A DNA stretch of 12,179 nucleotides from Lachnospiraceae bacterium UBA6452 (GCA_002441865.1 DJNY01000150.1:1-12179); one strand, 5' to 3'; shown: positions 1 to 6,924, counted from the first letter of the stretch. Numbers and translations are program-made. Notes: generated by a model from the sequence alone, not told the origin.

Positions 1-1625
1 AATTTCACATTCGGATTCTTGCTCTCCAGCTGTGATACAAACGGCTGATCAATGCTGTGTGTCAAAATAACCGCATCCATCTTTGCCTGTTTGAACATGT
101 TGATGTACTGGCTCTGCTGCTGTTCATCCGTTACATAGTAGATGATCTTTTCTTTCGGTTCTTCTTTATTCTCTGCTTTTTCAGCATCTGCGTCTGCATC
201 TACTACCTCAGCTTCTACCTGATTGCCATTCTCATCCGTTGCCTTTTCTTCTTCACTGTCGATCGGTTTTGTCTCAAGGCATTCCGGTAATGTCTCGTAA
301 TTGCCGTCCAGATTCTTGAACAGGATATAATCATTCATCTTTTCGCAGAACTTATCATCCTTTAAGCAGCCGAATTTAATGAACGGGCTGATATCGTCCC
401 AATATTTCTCATACTCTTCTTTATCAGTCTTGCACATACCGGAAAGCTTGTCTGCCACCTTCTTGGCAATGTACTCTGAGATCTTCTTGACAAATCCATC
501 ATTCTGCAGTGCGGAACGGGATACATTCAGCGGCAGATCCGGGCAGTCGATAACACCCTTTAAGAGCATCAGAAATTCCGGAATGACTTCCTTGATATTA
601 TCTGCGATAAATACCTGATTGTTATACAGCTTGATCGTTCCCTCGATTGATTCGTATTCCATATTGATCTTCGGGAAGTATAAAATACCTTTCAGGTTAA
701 ACGGATAATCCATGTTCAGATGGATCCAGAACAGTGGCTCCTTGTAATCCATGAATACTTTACGGTAGAAGTCAATGTACTCTTCTCTGGTGCATTCATT
801 TGGATGTTTTGTCCAAAGCGGATGTGTATCATTCATCAGTTCCGGACGCTTTTTGATACGGAGCTTTTTCACCTTTTCTGTCTTTTCAGGCTCTCCATCC
901 TTTGCCGGGATCTTTACTTCATCTTCAAATTCTTCCACAACTTCATCGCTGTCCAGCTTTTCTTCCGGTTTGATGATCTGTACTTCTGTTTCTTCTGCCT
1001 TGCTGACATAAATTTCTGTTGGCATGAAAGAACAGTATTTTTTAATAACTTCTTTTGCCTTGTATTCGTTACAGAATTCCAGGCAGTCCTCATTCAGATA
1101 CAGTGTGATCTTTGTACCGACCTGATCCCAGTCGCCATCTTCCATATCGAATTCGCTGCCGCCGTCACATTCCCAGTGGACCGGCTTTGCGTCCTTCTTA
1201 TAGGACAATGTATCGATCGTTACCTTGTCGGAAACCATAAATGCGGAATAAAATCCAAGTCCGAAATGACCGATGATCTGATCCTCATTTGTCTTATCTT
1301 TGTACTTTTCTATGAAATCAGTTGCACCGGAAAATGCGATCTGGTTGATGTATTCATCTACCTCTTCCTCTGTCATACCAAGACCATTATCGATGATCTG
1401 GATCGTTTTTGCCTTTGGATCGAGTACAACCTTGATCTGATCCTTATATCCTTCCGGAAGCTCGTACTCTCCCATCATTTCCAGCTTTTTCAGTTTTGTG
1501 ATCGCATCACAACCGTTTGAGATAAGTTCACGATAAAAAATATCATGATCGGAATAAAGCCATTTCTTAATAATAGGAAAAATATTTTCACTGTTAATAG
1601 ACAGTGAACCATGTGTCTGTGCCAT
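1..1625 (-). CDS. htpG: Molecular chaperone HtpG (bacterial Hsp90), C-terminus beyond window
   Basis: ATP-dependent Hsp90-family chaperone of the cytosol. 541 residues are visible; the gene runs off the low-coordinate edge without a stop, so it is partial. The N-terminal GHKL ATPase domain shows the catalytic Glu33 in RELISN, the nucleotide-binding Asp79 in DNGLGM, and the lid/glycine motif IGHFGLGFYSAF near 118-129. The middle domain has the ATP-contacting arginine in LPLNVSR (Arg370). Two acidic, lysine-rich stretches stand out: about 209-262 between the N and middle domains, and about 453-493 before IIYYVTDE. Typical bacterial HtpG is, from memory, shorter at both places. The start is ATG at 1625 with AAGGA 11 nt upstream. 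Its own promoter (1668-1696) and a CIRCE operator (1704-1730) lie just upstream, so HrcA control is expected. Identification is secure; the C-terminal dimerisation domain is not in view. Confidence 0.97.
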   Translation of the reverse strand, partial: MAQTHGSLSINSENIFPIIKKWLYSDHDIFYRELISNGCDAITKLKKLEMMGEYELPEGYKDQIKVVLDPKAKTIQIIDNGLGMTEEEVDEYINQIAFSGATDFIEKYKDKTNEDQIIGHFGLGFYSAFMVSDKVTIDTLSYKKDAKPVHWECDGGSEFDMEDGDWDQVGTKITLYLNEDCLEFCNEYKAKEVIKKYCSFMPTEIYVSKAEETEVQIIKPEEKLDSDEVVEEFEDEVKIPAKDGEPEKTEKVKKLRIKKRPELMNDTHPLWTKHPNECTREEYIDFYRKVFMDYKEPLFWIHLNMDYPFNLKGILYFPKINMEYESIEGTIKLYNNQVFIADNIKEVIPEFLMLLKGVIDCPDLPLNVSRSALQNDGFVKKISEYIAKKVADKLSGMCKTDKEEYEKYWDDISPFIKFGCLKDDKFCEKMNDYILFKNLDGNYETLPECLETKPIDSEEEKATDENGNQVEAEVVDADADAEKAENKEEPKEKIIYYVTDEQQQSQYINMFKQAKMDAVILTHSIDQPFVSQLESKNPNVK

Positions 1626-1667
1626 AACTATCACATTCCTTTCTTACTTCAGTTTTCCCTGTTATCC

Positions 1668-1696
1668 AGTGTAGTCCTCCCACATTTAAAAGTCAA
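1668..1696 (-). promoter_or_regulatory. Sigma-A promoter of htpG
   Basis: Read on the minus strand, TTGACT (1691-1696) and TACACT (1668-1673) are separated by exactly 17 bp. The expected start is near 1661, giving a leader of about 35 nt to the htpG ATG. The CIRCE operator ends 7 bp upstream of the -35 box. Confidence 0.8.
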
Positions 1697-1703
1697 GAAA
1701 AAA

Positions 1704-1730
1704 TTAGCACTCATTTTAAATGAGTGCTAA
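1704..1730 (-). promoter_or_regulatory. CIRCE operator (HrcA binding site), also a terminator-like hairpin
   Basis: TTAGCACTC, 9 bp, GAGTGCTAA: both 9-bp arms match the CIRCE consensus exactly. CIRCE is the binding site of the heat-shock repressor HrcA, classically found at groESL and hrcA-grpE-dnaK. Here it lies upstream of the htpG -35 box. The 9-bp spacer is itself palindromic, so the whole 27 bp can form a 13-bp stem around one central base. On the minus strand it is followed by six T (1698-1703), a layout that would also suit an intrinsic terminator for the gene ending at 1781. Confidence 0.95.
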
Positions 1731-1780
1731 TAATTCATTCTAATGCTGATAAAATGGGCATTTTCATATTTCTAAAACTT

Positions 1781-2863
1781 TTATAAACTGCCCAGTTTTT
1801 CATTGTAAACATCAAAAAATGTCTTGGTCGTCACTGCCTCGTCATGGATAAAGGAGATATCCTTCCAGAGCTTTTCATTCAGATTCCTGATCTGTGTCTG
1901 CAGAAATTCATCATAGATCTGTGAGAAAGCTTCTTCCTTTCTCTTTTCCATGATCTTCTGCTTATTGGCATCTGTCTGCTCTCTGTCCAGTGTTGAGATA
2001 CATTTCAGAATATAATATCCGTCATCTGTCTCGATCAGGGAACTGATTTCCCCATTTCCCAGGTTAAAGGCTGCATCCTCCAGTGTCTTTGGCTTTTCAC
2101 CCTTTCCAAAAGATACCGTGATCGTTGACTCTTCATTGTAGGTCTGCGCCAGTGTATCAAAATCTTCTCCGCTCTGGAGCTTACGCAGAATATTTTCCGC
2201 ACGTTGCTTTGCAAGTGCCTTACTTGCATCCGTATAAGGCGTTCTGTTACCGTCTCCATCCTGAGAATATGTCTTGATCATGATCTGCTCCAGCGTCACT
2301 GTCCTTGCTTCATCATCACTGATCTCCGGATTGGTATCCTGAATGATCAGATCATAGATTTTATTGGCAAGTGCATATTCCCGGTACATGTCCTGCGTTT
2401 TTTTCTCGGTCAGACCAAGTTTTTCCACTTCTGTATCATTCAGGGAAGAAAAATATGTCTCTGCCGCAGAGAGTACCGCCGTCTCTTCCTCCTCAGATAG
2501 CGTTACCTGCCTGCTCTCTGCCAGAAGATTCATTGTTTTGATCTGTGCCAGTCGTGCCAGCACAACATTCTTTACCTTATCTTCCAGCGTCTCCCCGTCT
2601 ATGCTGCGGCTCCAGATCTGATCGCCGTATACCGCTTCATACTGGTTCTGCATATTCGTCAGATATACCATGACCTCTGATCTGTCACAGCTACTGCTTC
2701 CGATCCTGAAAACTTCATTTTCGGAAAACCCTGTCGTCAGTACGATTTTTGTTTTGCCATCTGCCTGCTTTTTCCCACAGGCAGTCAGTAAAAGCATAAG
2801 TCCCAGGACAAGTAAAAGCCCCGGTTTTCTCCATCGATTGCTTTTCTGCATATTAGTTTTCAT
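1781..2863 (-). CDS. PrsA/SurA-like parvulin-type peptidyl-prolyl isomerase lipoprotein
   Basis: Probable membrane-anchored extracytoplasmic foldase catalysing cis-trans isomerisation of prolyl bonds in secreted proteins. 360 residues. It opens with a basic n-region and hydrophobic core ending in the lipobox LTAC, so Cys29 should be lipidated, followed by a Lys/Gly/Asp-rich stretch. About 55-180 is helical and SurA_N-like; about 186-291 is the PpiC/parvulin (rotamase) domain, with LEQIMIKT, a helix containing AENILRKLQSGEDFDTLAQ, and a closing NGEISSLIETDDGYYILKC. A helical tail follows. It overlaps the preceding oxidoreductase gene by 11 bp and is probably cotranscribed with it. The start is uncertain: ATG 2863 gives the longest form but has no clear ribosome site, while ATG 2851 (residue 5) lies one base after the upstream stop with GGATG 9 nt before it. 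Family is confident; PrsA orthology is inferred. Confidence 0.88.
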   Translation of the reverse strand: MKTNMQKSNRWRKPGLLLVLGLMLLLTACGKKQADGKTKIVLTTGFSENEVFRIGSSSCDRSEVMVYLTNMQNQYEAVYGDQIWSRSIDGETLEDKVKNVVLARLAQIKTMNLLAESRQVTLSEEEETAVLSAAETYFSSLNDTEVEKLGLTEKKTQDMYREYALANKIYDLIIQDTNPEISDDEARTVTLEQIMIKTYSQDGDGNRTPYTDASKALAKQRAENILRKLQSGEDFDTLAQTYNEESTITVSFGKGEKPKTLEDAAFNLGNGEISSLIETDDGYYILKCISTLDREQTDANKQKIMEKRKEEAFSQIYDEFLQTQIRNLNEKLWKDISFIHDEAVTTKTFFDVYNEKLGSL

Positions 2864-4259
2864 CCATCTTGCGCAGGATACTTCTTGCTACGCTGATACC
2901 GTTTGCGGATGCCTGCTGCAGACCGCGGGTCACACCTGCACCGTCTCCGATGGCACGCAGTCCTGCCACACTTGTTTCAAAATCTTTATTGACAACTACC
3001 TTATTGGAGTAGAATTTTACTTCTACACCGTAAAGCAGTGTTTCATCTGCTGCAAGACCCGGTGTTACTTTATCCAGTGCCAGAATCATTTCCTCGATAT
3101 CCACCATGATACGATGCGGGAATACGAGGGAAAGATCGCCCGGAACCGCATCCTTTAAAGTAGGGATTACATTTCTTCTGCAGAGACGCTCTTCCGTAGT
3201 TCTTCTGCCTCGTCTGAAATCACCGAACGTCTGCACTAAGATTTTTCCGCCGCACAGCATATTGGAAAGCTGCGCAATATGTTTACCATATTCGATCGGT
3301 GTCTTAAACGGCTTTGTAAAATTCTTGGATACCAGGATCGCAAAGTTCGTATTGTTTGTCTTATAATCTTTTGACTTATAAGCATGACCGTTTACAACGG
3401 CAAGTCCATTTTCATAATACTCTGTTGCCACCTCACCGGACGGATTGGTACAGAATGTACGCACCTTGTCGTCAAAAGTAGGTGTATGGTAGATCAGTTT
3501 TGCTTCATACAGGTTCTCGTTTAAGAACTGCATAACCTCATCACGGACCTCAACGCGGACACCAATATCAACTGTACCCGGTGTTGTTTCGATACCAACC
3601 TCTTCACATTTATCCTTAAACCAGTCAGCACCTTCTCTGCCGACAGCGGATACGATCTCGTCTGCCTGATAAGTCTCGCCCTTATCTGTTGTGACACCAA
3701 CAGCCTTGCCATCTTCCACGATGATCTTTTCCACCATGGTATTGAATAACAGTTCTACGCCGCATTCCTCTAAATGCTTCTGCAGCTTACCGTAGATCTT
3801 ATATCCTTCCTCTGTTCCCAGATGACGGATCGGACATTCTACCAGCTTTAAGTTGGCATTGATGGCTTTCCGGCGGATTTCACGGATTTCCTTTTCCTTA
3901 TCGATACCATATACATTCTTATCAGCGCCGAATTTCAGATAAATATTATCTGATTCATGGATCAGCCTGACAGTCTCATCATAACCTAAAATCTCAGGCA
4001 GATTACCGCCCACATCAGGAGAAAGGGAAAGTTTACCATCTGAGAATGCGCCTGCTCCCGCAAAACCTGTTGTAATAGAGCATGGCTTACAGCCTACACA
4101 CTGCTTTGTCACACGCTTCGGGCATGTTCTCTTTTCAATGCTGCGCCCTTTTTCTATCATTAAAACCTTCAAATCCGGTTTCTTTTCCATCAGTTCATAA
4201 GCGCAGAAAATACCACCCGGTCCTGCACCGATAATAATTACATCATACTTTTTTGCCAT
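2853..4259 (-). CDS. FAD-dependent oxidoreductase (COG2509 type)
   Basis: Soluble flavoprotein of the uncharacterised 'FAD-dependent dehydrogenase' group; the substrate is unknown. 468 residues from the chosen start. The N-terminal Rossmann fold has GAGPGG (11-16) and the ribose-binding Glu36 in MIEKG. A cysteine cluster follows, Cys46, 54, 57 and 60 (C-x7-C-x2-C-x2-C), then TTGFAGAGAFSDGK. About 170-215 resembles the second FAD-binding strand region (VSAVGREGADW), and the C-terminus closes with GDGAGVTRGLQQA, the usual FAD-contacting end. The start at ATG 4259 is preferred over ATG 4277 or 4265 because GGAG sits 8 nt upstream; the longer form would add MNGEMN. A promoter lies at 4307-4335 and the foldase gene overlaps its 3' end. 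Family assignment is firm; the function is not known from sequence. Confidence 0.9.
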   Translation of the reverse strand: MAKKYDVIIIGAGPGGIFCAYELMEKKPDLKVLMIEKGRSIEKRTCPKRVTKQCVGCKPCSITTGFAGAGAFSDGKLSLSPDVGGNLPEILGYDETVRLIHESDNIYLKFGADKNVYGIDKEKEIREIRRKAINANLKLVECPIRHLGTEEGYKIYGKLQKHLEECGVELLFNTMVEKIIVEDGKAVGVTTDKGETYQADEIVSAVGREGADWFKDKCEEVGIETTPGTVDIGVRVEVRDEVMQFLNENLYEAKLIYHTPTFDDKVRTFCTNPSGEVATEYYENGLAVVNGHAYKSKDYKTNNTNFAILVSKNFTKPFKTPIEYGKHIAQLSNMLCGGKILVQTFGDFRRGRRTTEERLCRRNVIPTLKDAVPGDLSLVFPHRIMVDIEEMILALDKVTPGLAADETLLYGVEVKFYSNKVVVNKDFETSVAGLRAIGDGAGVTRGLQQASANGISVARSILRKMDEN

Positions 4260-4306
4260 ATTCATCTCTCCATTCATTCTGTTTTATTACTAACCCCTGG
4301 ATTTCT

Positions 4307-4335
4307 ATTTTACTGTATTTTCCATGGATTGACAA
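4307..4335 (-). promoter_or_regulatory. Sigma-A promoter of the oxidoreductase-foldase operon
   Basis: TTGTCA (4330-4335), 17 bp, TAAAAT (4307-4312) on the minus strand, with a leader of about 40 nt to the ATG at 4259. The two hexamers and spacing are identical to those of the aminotransferase promoter at 11888-11916. Confidence 0.75.
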
Positions 4336-4358
4336 TAGATATTGCTCTATCCGCACAG

Positions 4359-4398
4359 TAAAACAACTACTTAAGACGGATCTTAAGTAGTTGTTTTA
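4359..4398 (-). terminator. Long-stem hairpin terminator after tRNA-Trp
   Basis: Perfect inverted repeat with 18-bp arms (4359-4376 and 4381-4398) around a 4-base loop. The stem is AT-rich and ends in TTTTA, so the T-tract is part of the stem. It lies 5 bp beyond the tRNA 3' end and before the promoter of the oxidoreductase, so it most likely ends the tRNA transcript. It is nearly symmetrical and could work on both strands. Confidence 0.8.
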
Positions 4399-4403
4399 TG
4401 TAG

Positions 4404-4474
4404 CAGGGGAAGAGGGAATCGAACCCCCGTTAACGGTTTTGGAGACCGCCGCACTACCGCTGTACTATTCCCCT
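4404..4474 (-). tRNA. tRNA-Trp (anticodon CCA)
   Basis: 71 nt on the minus strand and a full cloverleaf by eye. The acceptor stem AGGGGAA/TTCCCCT pairs over all 7 bp. The D stem is GTAC/GTGC. The anticodon stem is GCGGT/ACCGT with loop CTCCAAA, so the anticodon is CCA. The variable loop is 4 nt. The T stem GGGGG/CCCTC has one G-T pair, with loop TTCGATT. The discriminator base is G, as is usual for bacterial tRNA-Trp. The 3' CCA is not encoded; the next bases are CT. It sits downstream of the shikimate-pathway genes on the same strand, with its own promoter and terminator. Confidence 0.97.
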
Positions 4475-4487
4475 ATATGTAATTTTC

Positions 4488-4509
4488 CGGCGGTTTATTT
4501 CAACCGCCG
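4488..4509 (-). other. Hairpin at predicted 5' end of the tRNA-Trp precursor
   Basis: CGGCGGTT and AACCGCCG pair as an 8-bp stem with a 6-base loop. Flanking ATTTT/AAAAT bases extend it with one bulged C. Neither strand has a T-tract directly after the stem, so it is not a normal intrinsic terminator. It begins about 7 nt downstream of the TATAAT box, where the transcript should start, and ends 13 nt before the tRNA. Confidence 0.6.
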
Positions 4510-4515
4510 AAAATG

Positions 4516-4545
4516 ATTATACCATACTACTATTTCAAAATGCAA
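4516..4545 (-). promoter_or_regulatory. Promoter of tRNA-Trp (extended -10)
   Basis: TTGCAT (4540-4545), 18 bp, TATAAT (4516-4521), with TGG directly before the -10 box giving the extended TGnTATAAT form. It lies between the end of aroQ (4564) and the tRNA, so the tRNA can be made independently of the upstream operon. Confidence 0.75.
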
Positions 4546-4563
4546 GCATAATTTTACAAAACT

Positions 4564-4998
4564 TTACACAAGGGCTAGTACTCTGTCGATTGCGATCAGA
4601 TAGCCCGCAAATCCTTTGCCGTAAATCTGGTCATCACATGCCGGTTTTGTCACGGATATGGCCCGGAAGCCCTCTCTTTTGGTGATGTCCGAAATATGGA
4701 TCTCCACCTTTGGCATGGTTGTGATCGACTGCAGTGCATCATGGATCGCATAGCTGTAATGGGTAAACGCGCCCGGATTGATCACGATCCCCTGTGTACC
4801 GTCACTGTATGCTGCCTGGATCCTGTCTATGATCGCCCCCTCATGATTGCTCTGGAATACTTCGATCTCACAATTCACTTCTTCTGCCTTTTTCCGGATC
4901 ATGGCAACAAGATCCGCATACGTTTCGGTTCCGTATACTTCCGGTTCCCTGATGCCCAGGAAATTCAGATTCGGTCCGTTAATGACTAATAGTTTCAT
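4564..4998 (-). CDS. aroQ: 3-Dehydroquinate dehydratase, type II
   Basis: Converts 3-dehydroquinate to 3-dehydroshikimate, the third step of the shikimate pathway (cytosol, usually a dodecamer of about 145-residue subunits). At 144 residues it is full length. Visible family motifs are NGPNLNFLG (7-15), the flexible-lid segment with Arg17 and the catalytic Tyr22 in EPEVYG, QSNHEG (49-54), INPGAFTHYS (73-82) and the catalytic His101 in VEIHISD. After that histidine the text is HISDITKREGFR, where most homologues have HLSNIHAREEFR; the catalytic residues are kept. The ATG at 4998 lies inside the end of aroK (20-bp overlap) and is preceded by AAGGAG with 7-nt spacing, so translation should be coupled but efficient. 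It is the last protein gene of the yqeG-aroE-aroK-aroQ operon, with no clear terminator before the tRNA promoter. Confidence 0.96.
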   Translation of the reverse strand: MKLLVINGPNLNFLGIREPEVYGTETYADLVAMIRKKAEEVNCEIEVFQSNHEGAIIDRIQAAYSDGTQGIVINPGAFTHYSYAIHDALQSITTMPKVEIHISDITKREGFRAISVTKPACDDQIYGKGFAGYLIAIDRVLALV

Positions 4999-5500
4999 TT
5001 GTTTTCTCCTTGATTTCTTTTATGATCTGTTCAAAGCTCTTATCATCCACATCTACAACATATGTCGCCGCCTCTTCGTAAACCGGGGCACGCTGTGAAA
5101 GCATCCGGCTGATCCGCTCCTTTGGATCCGCACACTGCAGAAGCGGTCTTGTTGTATCTGTTTTCAGTCTTTCATATATCGTCTCCGGCTTTGCCCGCAG
5201 ATATATGACGGTTCCAAGTTTTTTCAAAAGTGCCCTGTTCCGGCTGCGCAGCGGAAGTCCGCCGCCGACCGCGATCACATGCTCCTGTTTTTGTGCAAAC
5301 AGACTTTTAATGCATTCTGTTTCCATTTCCCGGAACGCTTCTTCCCCCTGCTCACTGAAGATCATGCTGATCGTCTTTTTCTCTTTTGTCTCGATCAGCT
5401 TGTCCGTATCCACATACGGTTTTCTGACAGCATAGGACAGCTTCTTCCCAATGGTGCTCTTTCCACAGCCCATATAACCGATCAAAATAATATTACTCAT
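4979..5500 (-). CDS. aroK: Shikimate kinase
   Basis: Phosphorylates shikimate to shikimate 3-phosphate with ATP, the fifth step of the shikimate pathway. 173 residues, normal for the family. The P-loop is GYMGCGKST (8-16). Substrate-binding residues are Asp33 in VDTDK, Arg57 in AFREME and the GGG triad at 79-81. Arg118 in TRPLL marks the lid/adenine region. The start ATG (5500) lies within the last codons of aroE (8-bp overlap) and has only a weak ribosome site (GGGA), so translation is probably coupled to aroE. The 3' end overlaps aroQ by 20 bp. Confidence 0.96.
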   Translation of the reverse strand: MSNIILIGYMGCGKSTIGKKLSYAVRKPYVDTDKLIETKEKKTISMIFSEQGEEAFREMETECIKSLFAQKQEHVIAVGGGLPLRSRNRALLKKLGTVIYLRAKPETIYERLKTDTTRPLLQCADPKERISRMLSQRAPVYEEAATYVVDVDDKSFEQIIKEIKEKTNETISH

Positions 5501-6362
5501 GGATTCCCAACTCTTCCTTCATCTTTTGTAAAATGTGGGCAGCGGTTTCTTCCGGTACCTCACATTTATTCCACAGCTCATAGGCGATGATGCCCTGATA
5601 CAGCAGCATTTTCAGCCCGTTCATCGTCTTCCCGCCGTGTGCTTTTACCTTCTTCATGAACATTGTTTCATATGGTCTGTAAATGAGATCCACCCCAGTA
5701 TGGATTTTCTCATACAATGCCTCCTCCTGCACGACCACATCATTCACGTTCGGATACAGCCCAACGCTTGTACACTGGATTGCCAGATAGCTTCCTGTAA
5801 GCTGCAGAAGCTCTTCTTTGGAGATCACACGGATACAGCTTCTGCCGAATGCAGCCTCTGCCTCCTCTGCCACACGCTCCGCTTTCTCTACGGTTCTGTT
5901 ATACAAAAGGATCTCCTTTGCCCCCTCGCTCATACAGAGAAATGCTACCGCTCTCGCTGCACCGCCTGCGCCAAGCAGAAGAACGCTCTGCCCCTTCACT
6001 GTGATCCCTTCTGACTGCATGGCGCGCAGAAGCCCCGGCATATCGGTATTATAGCCTTTAAAGCCGCCCTCCTGTCTGACCAGCGTATTGACTGCGCCGA
6101 TCTTTTCCGCCAGTGGATCGATGTCCACCAGATAAGGGATGACAGCACTTTTATGCGGTACAGTGACGTTCAGTCCCGTAAGAGACAAGGCATACGCCCC
6201 TTCTACTGCCTTTTGGACATTCTCCGCTTCTACCCGCAGCGGAACATACACAAGGTCATCTCCGCGCGTCTGTGCCAGTGTATTGTGGATCACCGGCGAT
6301 AATGTATGGGCGACCGGATCTCCGATCAGTCCACAGGTCTTTGTTTTTCCGTCTATCTGCAT
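5493..6362 (-). CDS. aroE: Shikimate dehydrogenase (NADP+)
   Basis: Reduces 3-dehydroshikimate to shikimate with NADPH, the fourth step of the shikimate pathway. 289 residues, slightly longer than the usual 270-285. The N-terminal substrate domain has GDPVAHTLSP (14-23) and the catalytic Lys71 in NVTVPHK, paired with Asp107 in YNTDMPG. The Rossmann domain has GAGGAAR (131-137) and NRT (155-157), the motif that favours NADP. NGLKMLLYQG closes the active site near the C-terminus. The ATG at 6362 overlaps the end of yqeG by 10 bp, with AGGAAG 7 nt upstream. Together with aroK and aroQ it provides steps 3-5 of the route to chorismate. Confidence 0.96.
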   Translation of the reverse strand: MQIDGKTKTCGLIGDPVAHTLSPVIHNTLAQTRGDDLVYVPLRVEAENVQKAVEGAYALSLTGLNVTVPHKSAVIPYLVDIDPLAEKIGAVNTLVRQEGGFKGYNTDMPGLLRAMQSEGITVKGQSVLLLGAGGAARAVAFLCMSEGAKEILLYNRTVEKAERVAEEAEAAFGRSCIRVISKEELLQLTGSYLAIQCTSVGLYPNVNDVVVQEEALYEKIHTGVDLIYRPYETMFMKKVKAHGGKTMNGLKMLLYQGIIAYELWNKCEVPEETAAHILQKMKEELGIHE

Positions 6363-6871
6363 CCATTTTCTTCCTTTCGTACCTTTTTCTGATAAAAATA
6401 CAGGATCGGTTTTTCCAGATATCGTTTTAATACGATCTGTATTTCTTCCTTTTTATCGATCGGCTTTACTAAAATAGAATAAATCCCTGCCTTCTTGGCA
6501 CCCCAGATATCTGTAAAGATCTGATCTCCGATAAAGACTGTATTTTTGCGGTTGCTGCCCATTCTGACCATGGCAGCTTCATAATTTTTCGGATTTGGTT
6601 TTCCTGCTTTATAAATATAGCTGACATGCACCTGATCATTAAAGCTTTTGACACGCGGCTCCTTATTGTTAGAAAGCAGCATAATGGAAAAACCAAGCCC
6701 CTTCAGCCGTTCGATCAGTGCGATGCTTCGCTCATCTGCCGGTGCACCATGGCATACAAGTGTATTATCAATATCATATATGATCGCTTCATAGCCCTGC
6801 ATCCGCAGTTTTTCATAATCAATGGAATAAGCGGAATCCTGATAGGAGTCCGGGTAAAAACATTGCAGCAT
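6353..6871 (-). CDS. YqeG family HAD IIIA-type phosphatase
   Basis: Haloacid-dehalogenase superfamily hydrolase of the YqeG family; the physiological substrate is not established. 172 residues, the usual size. HAD motif I is DIDNT (nucleophile Asp33, acid/base Asp35), motif II is the serine in LLSNN (Ser67), motif III is Lys91 in AGKP, and motif IV is GDQIFTD (115-121). In Bacillus the homologue also lies close to aroE, so its place at the head of the aro operon is a conserved Firmicute neighbourhood. The start ATG at 6871 has AGGGAG 5 nt upstream. That ribosome site begins immediately after the T-tract of the terminator at 6883-6910, so no promoter fits between them. Confidence 0.93.
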   Translation of the reverse strand: MLQCFYPDSYQDSAYSIDYEKLRMQGYEAIIYDIDNTLVCHGAPADERSIALIERLKGLGFSIMLLSNNKEPRVKSFNDQVHVSYIYKAGKPNPKNYEAAMVRMGSNRKNTVFIGDQIFTDIWGAKKAGIYSILVKPIDKKEEIQIVLKRYLEKPILYFYQKKVRKEENGCR

Positions 6872-6882
6872 AATTTCTCCCT

Positions 6883-6910
6883 AAAAAAGACACCCTGAAA
6901 GGTGTCTTTT
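6883..6910 (-). terminator. Intrinsic terminator abutting the yqeG ribosome site
   Basis: AAAAGACACC and GGTGTCTTTT (6885-6894 and 6901-6910) form a 10-bp stem with a 6-base loop, followed on the minus strand by T at 6888-6883. It lies 14 bp after the stop of the 127-residue gene and only 11 bp before the yqeG ATG. It probably ends the nrdR transcript, or acts as a partial terminator controlling flow into the aro genes. Confidence 0.85.
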
Positions 6911-6924
6911 ATTTACATTTGCAT

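Noticed and set aside
720..1520. Long open frame on the plus strand (266 codons)
   Set aside because: It lies entirely opposite htpG, whose motifs are unmistakable. The plus-strand translation is Cys/Phe-rich with no domain, typical of an antisense shadow.
1751..1764. AAAATGGGCATTTT as a terminator for the foldase gene
   Set aside because: The arms leave only two bases for the loop and no T-tract follows. The CIRCE palindrome with six T is a better candidate.
4488..4509. GC-rich hairpin as the aroQ terminator
   Set aside because: Neither strand has a T-run after the stem, and the tRNA promoter lies upstream of it, so termination here would block the tRNA.
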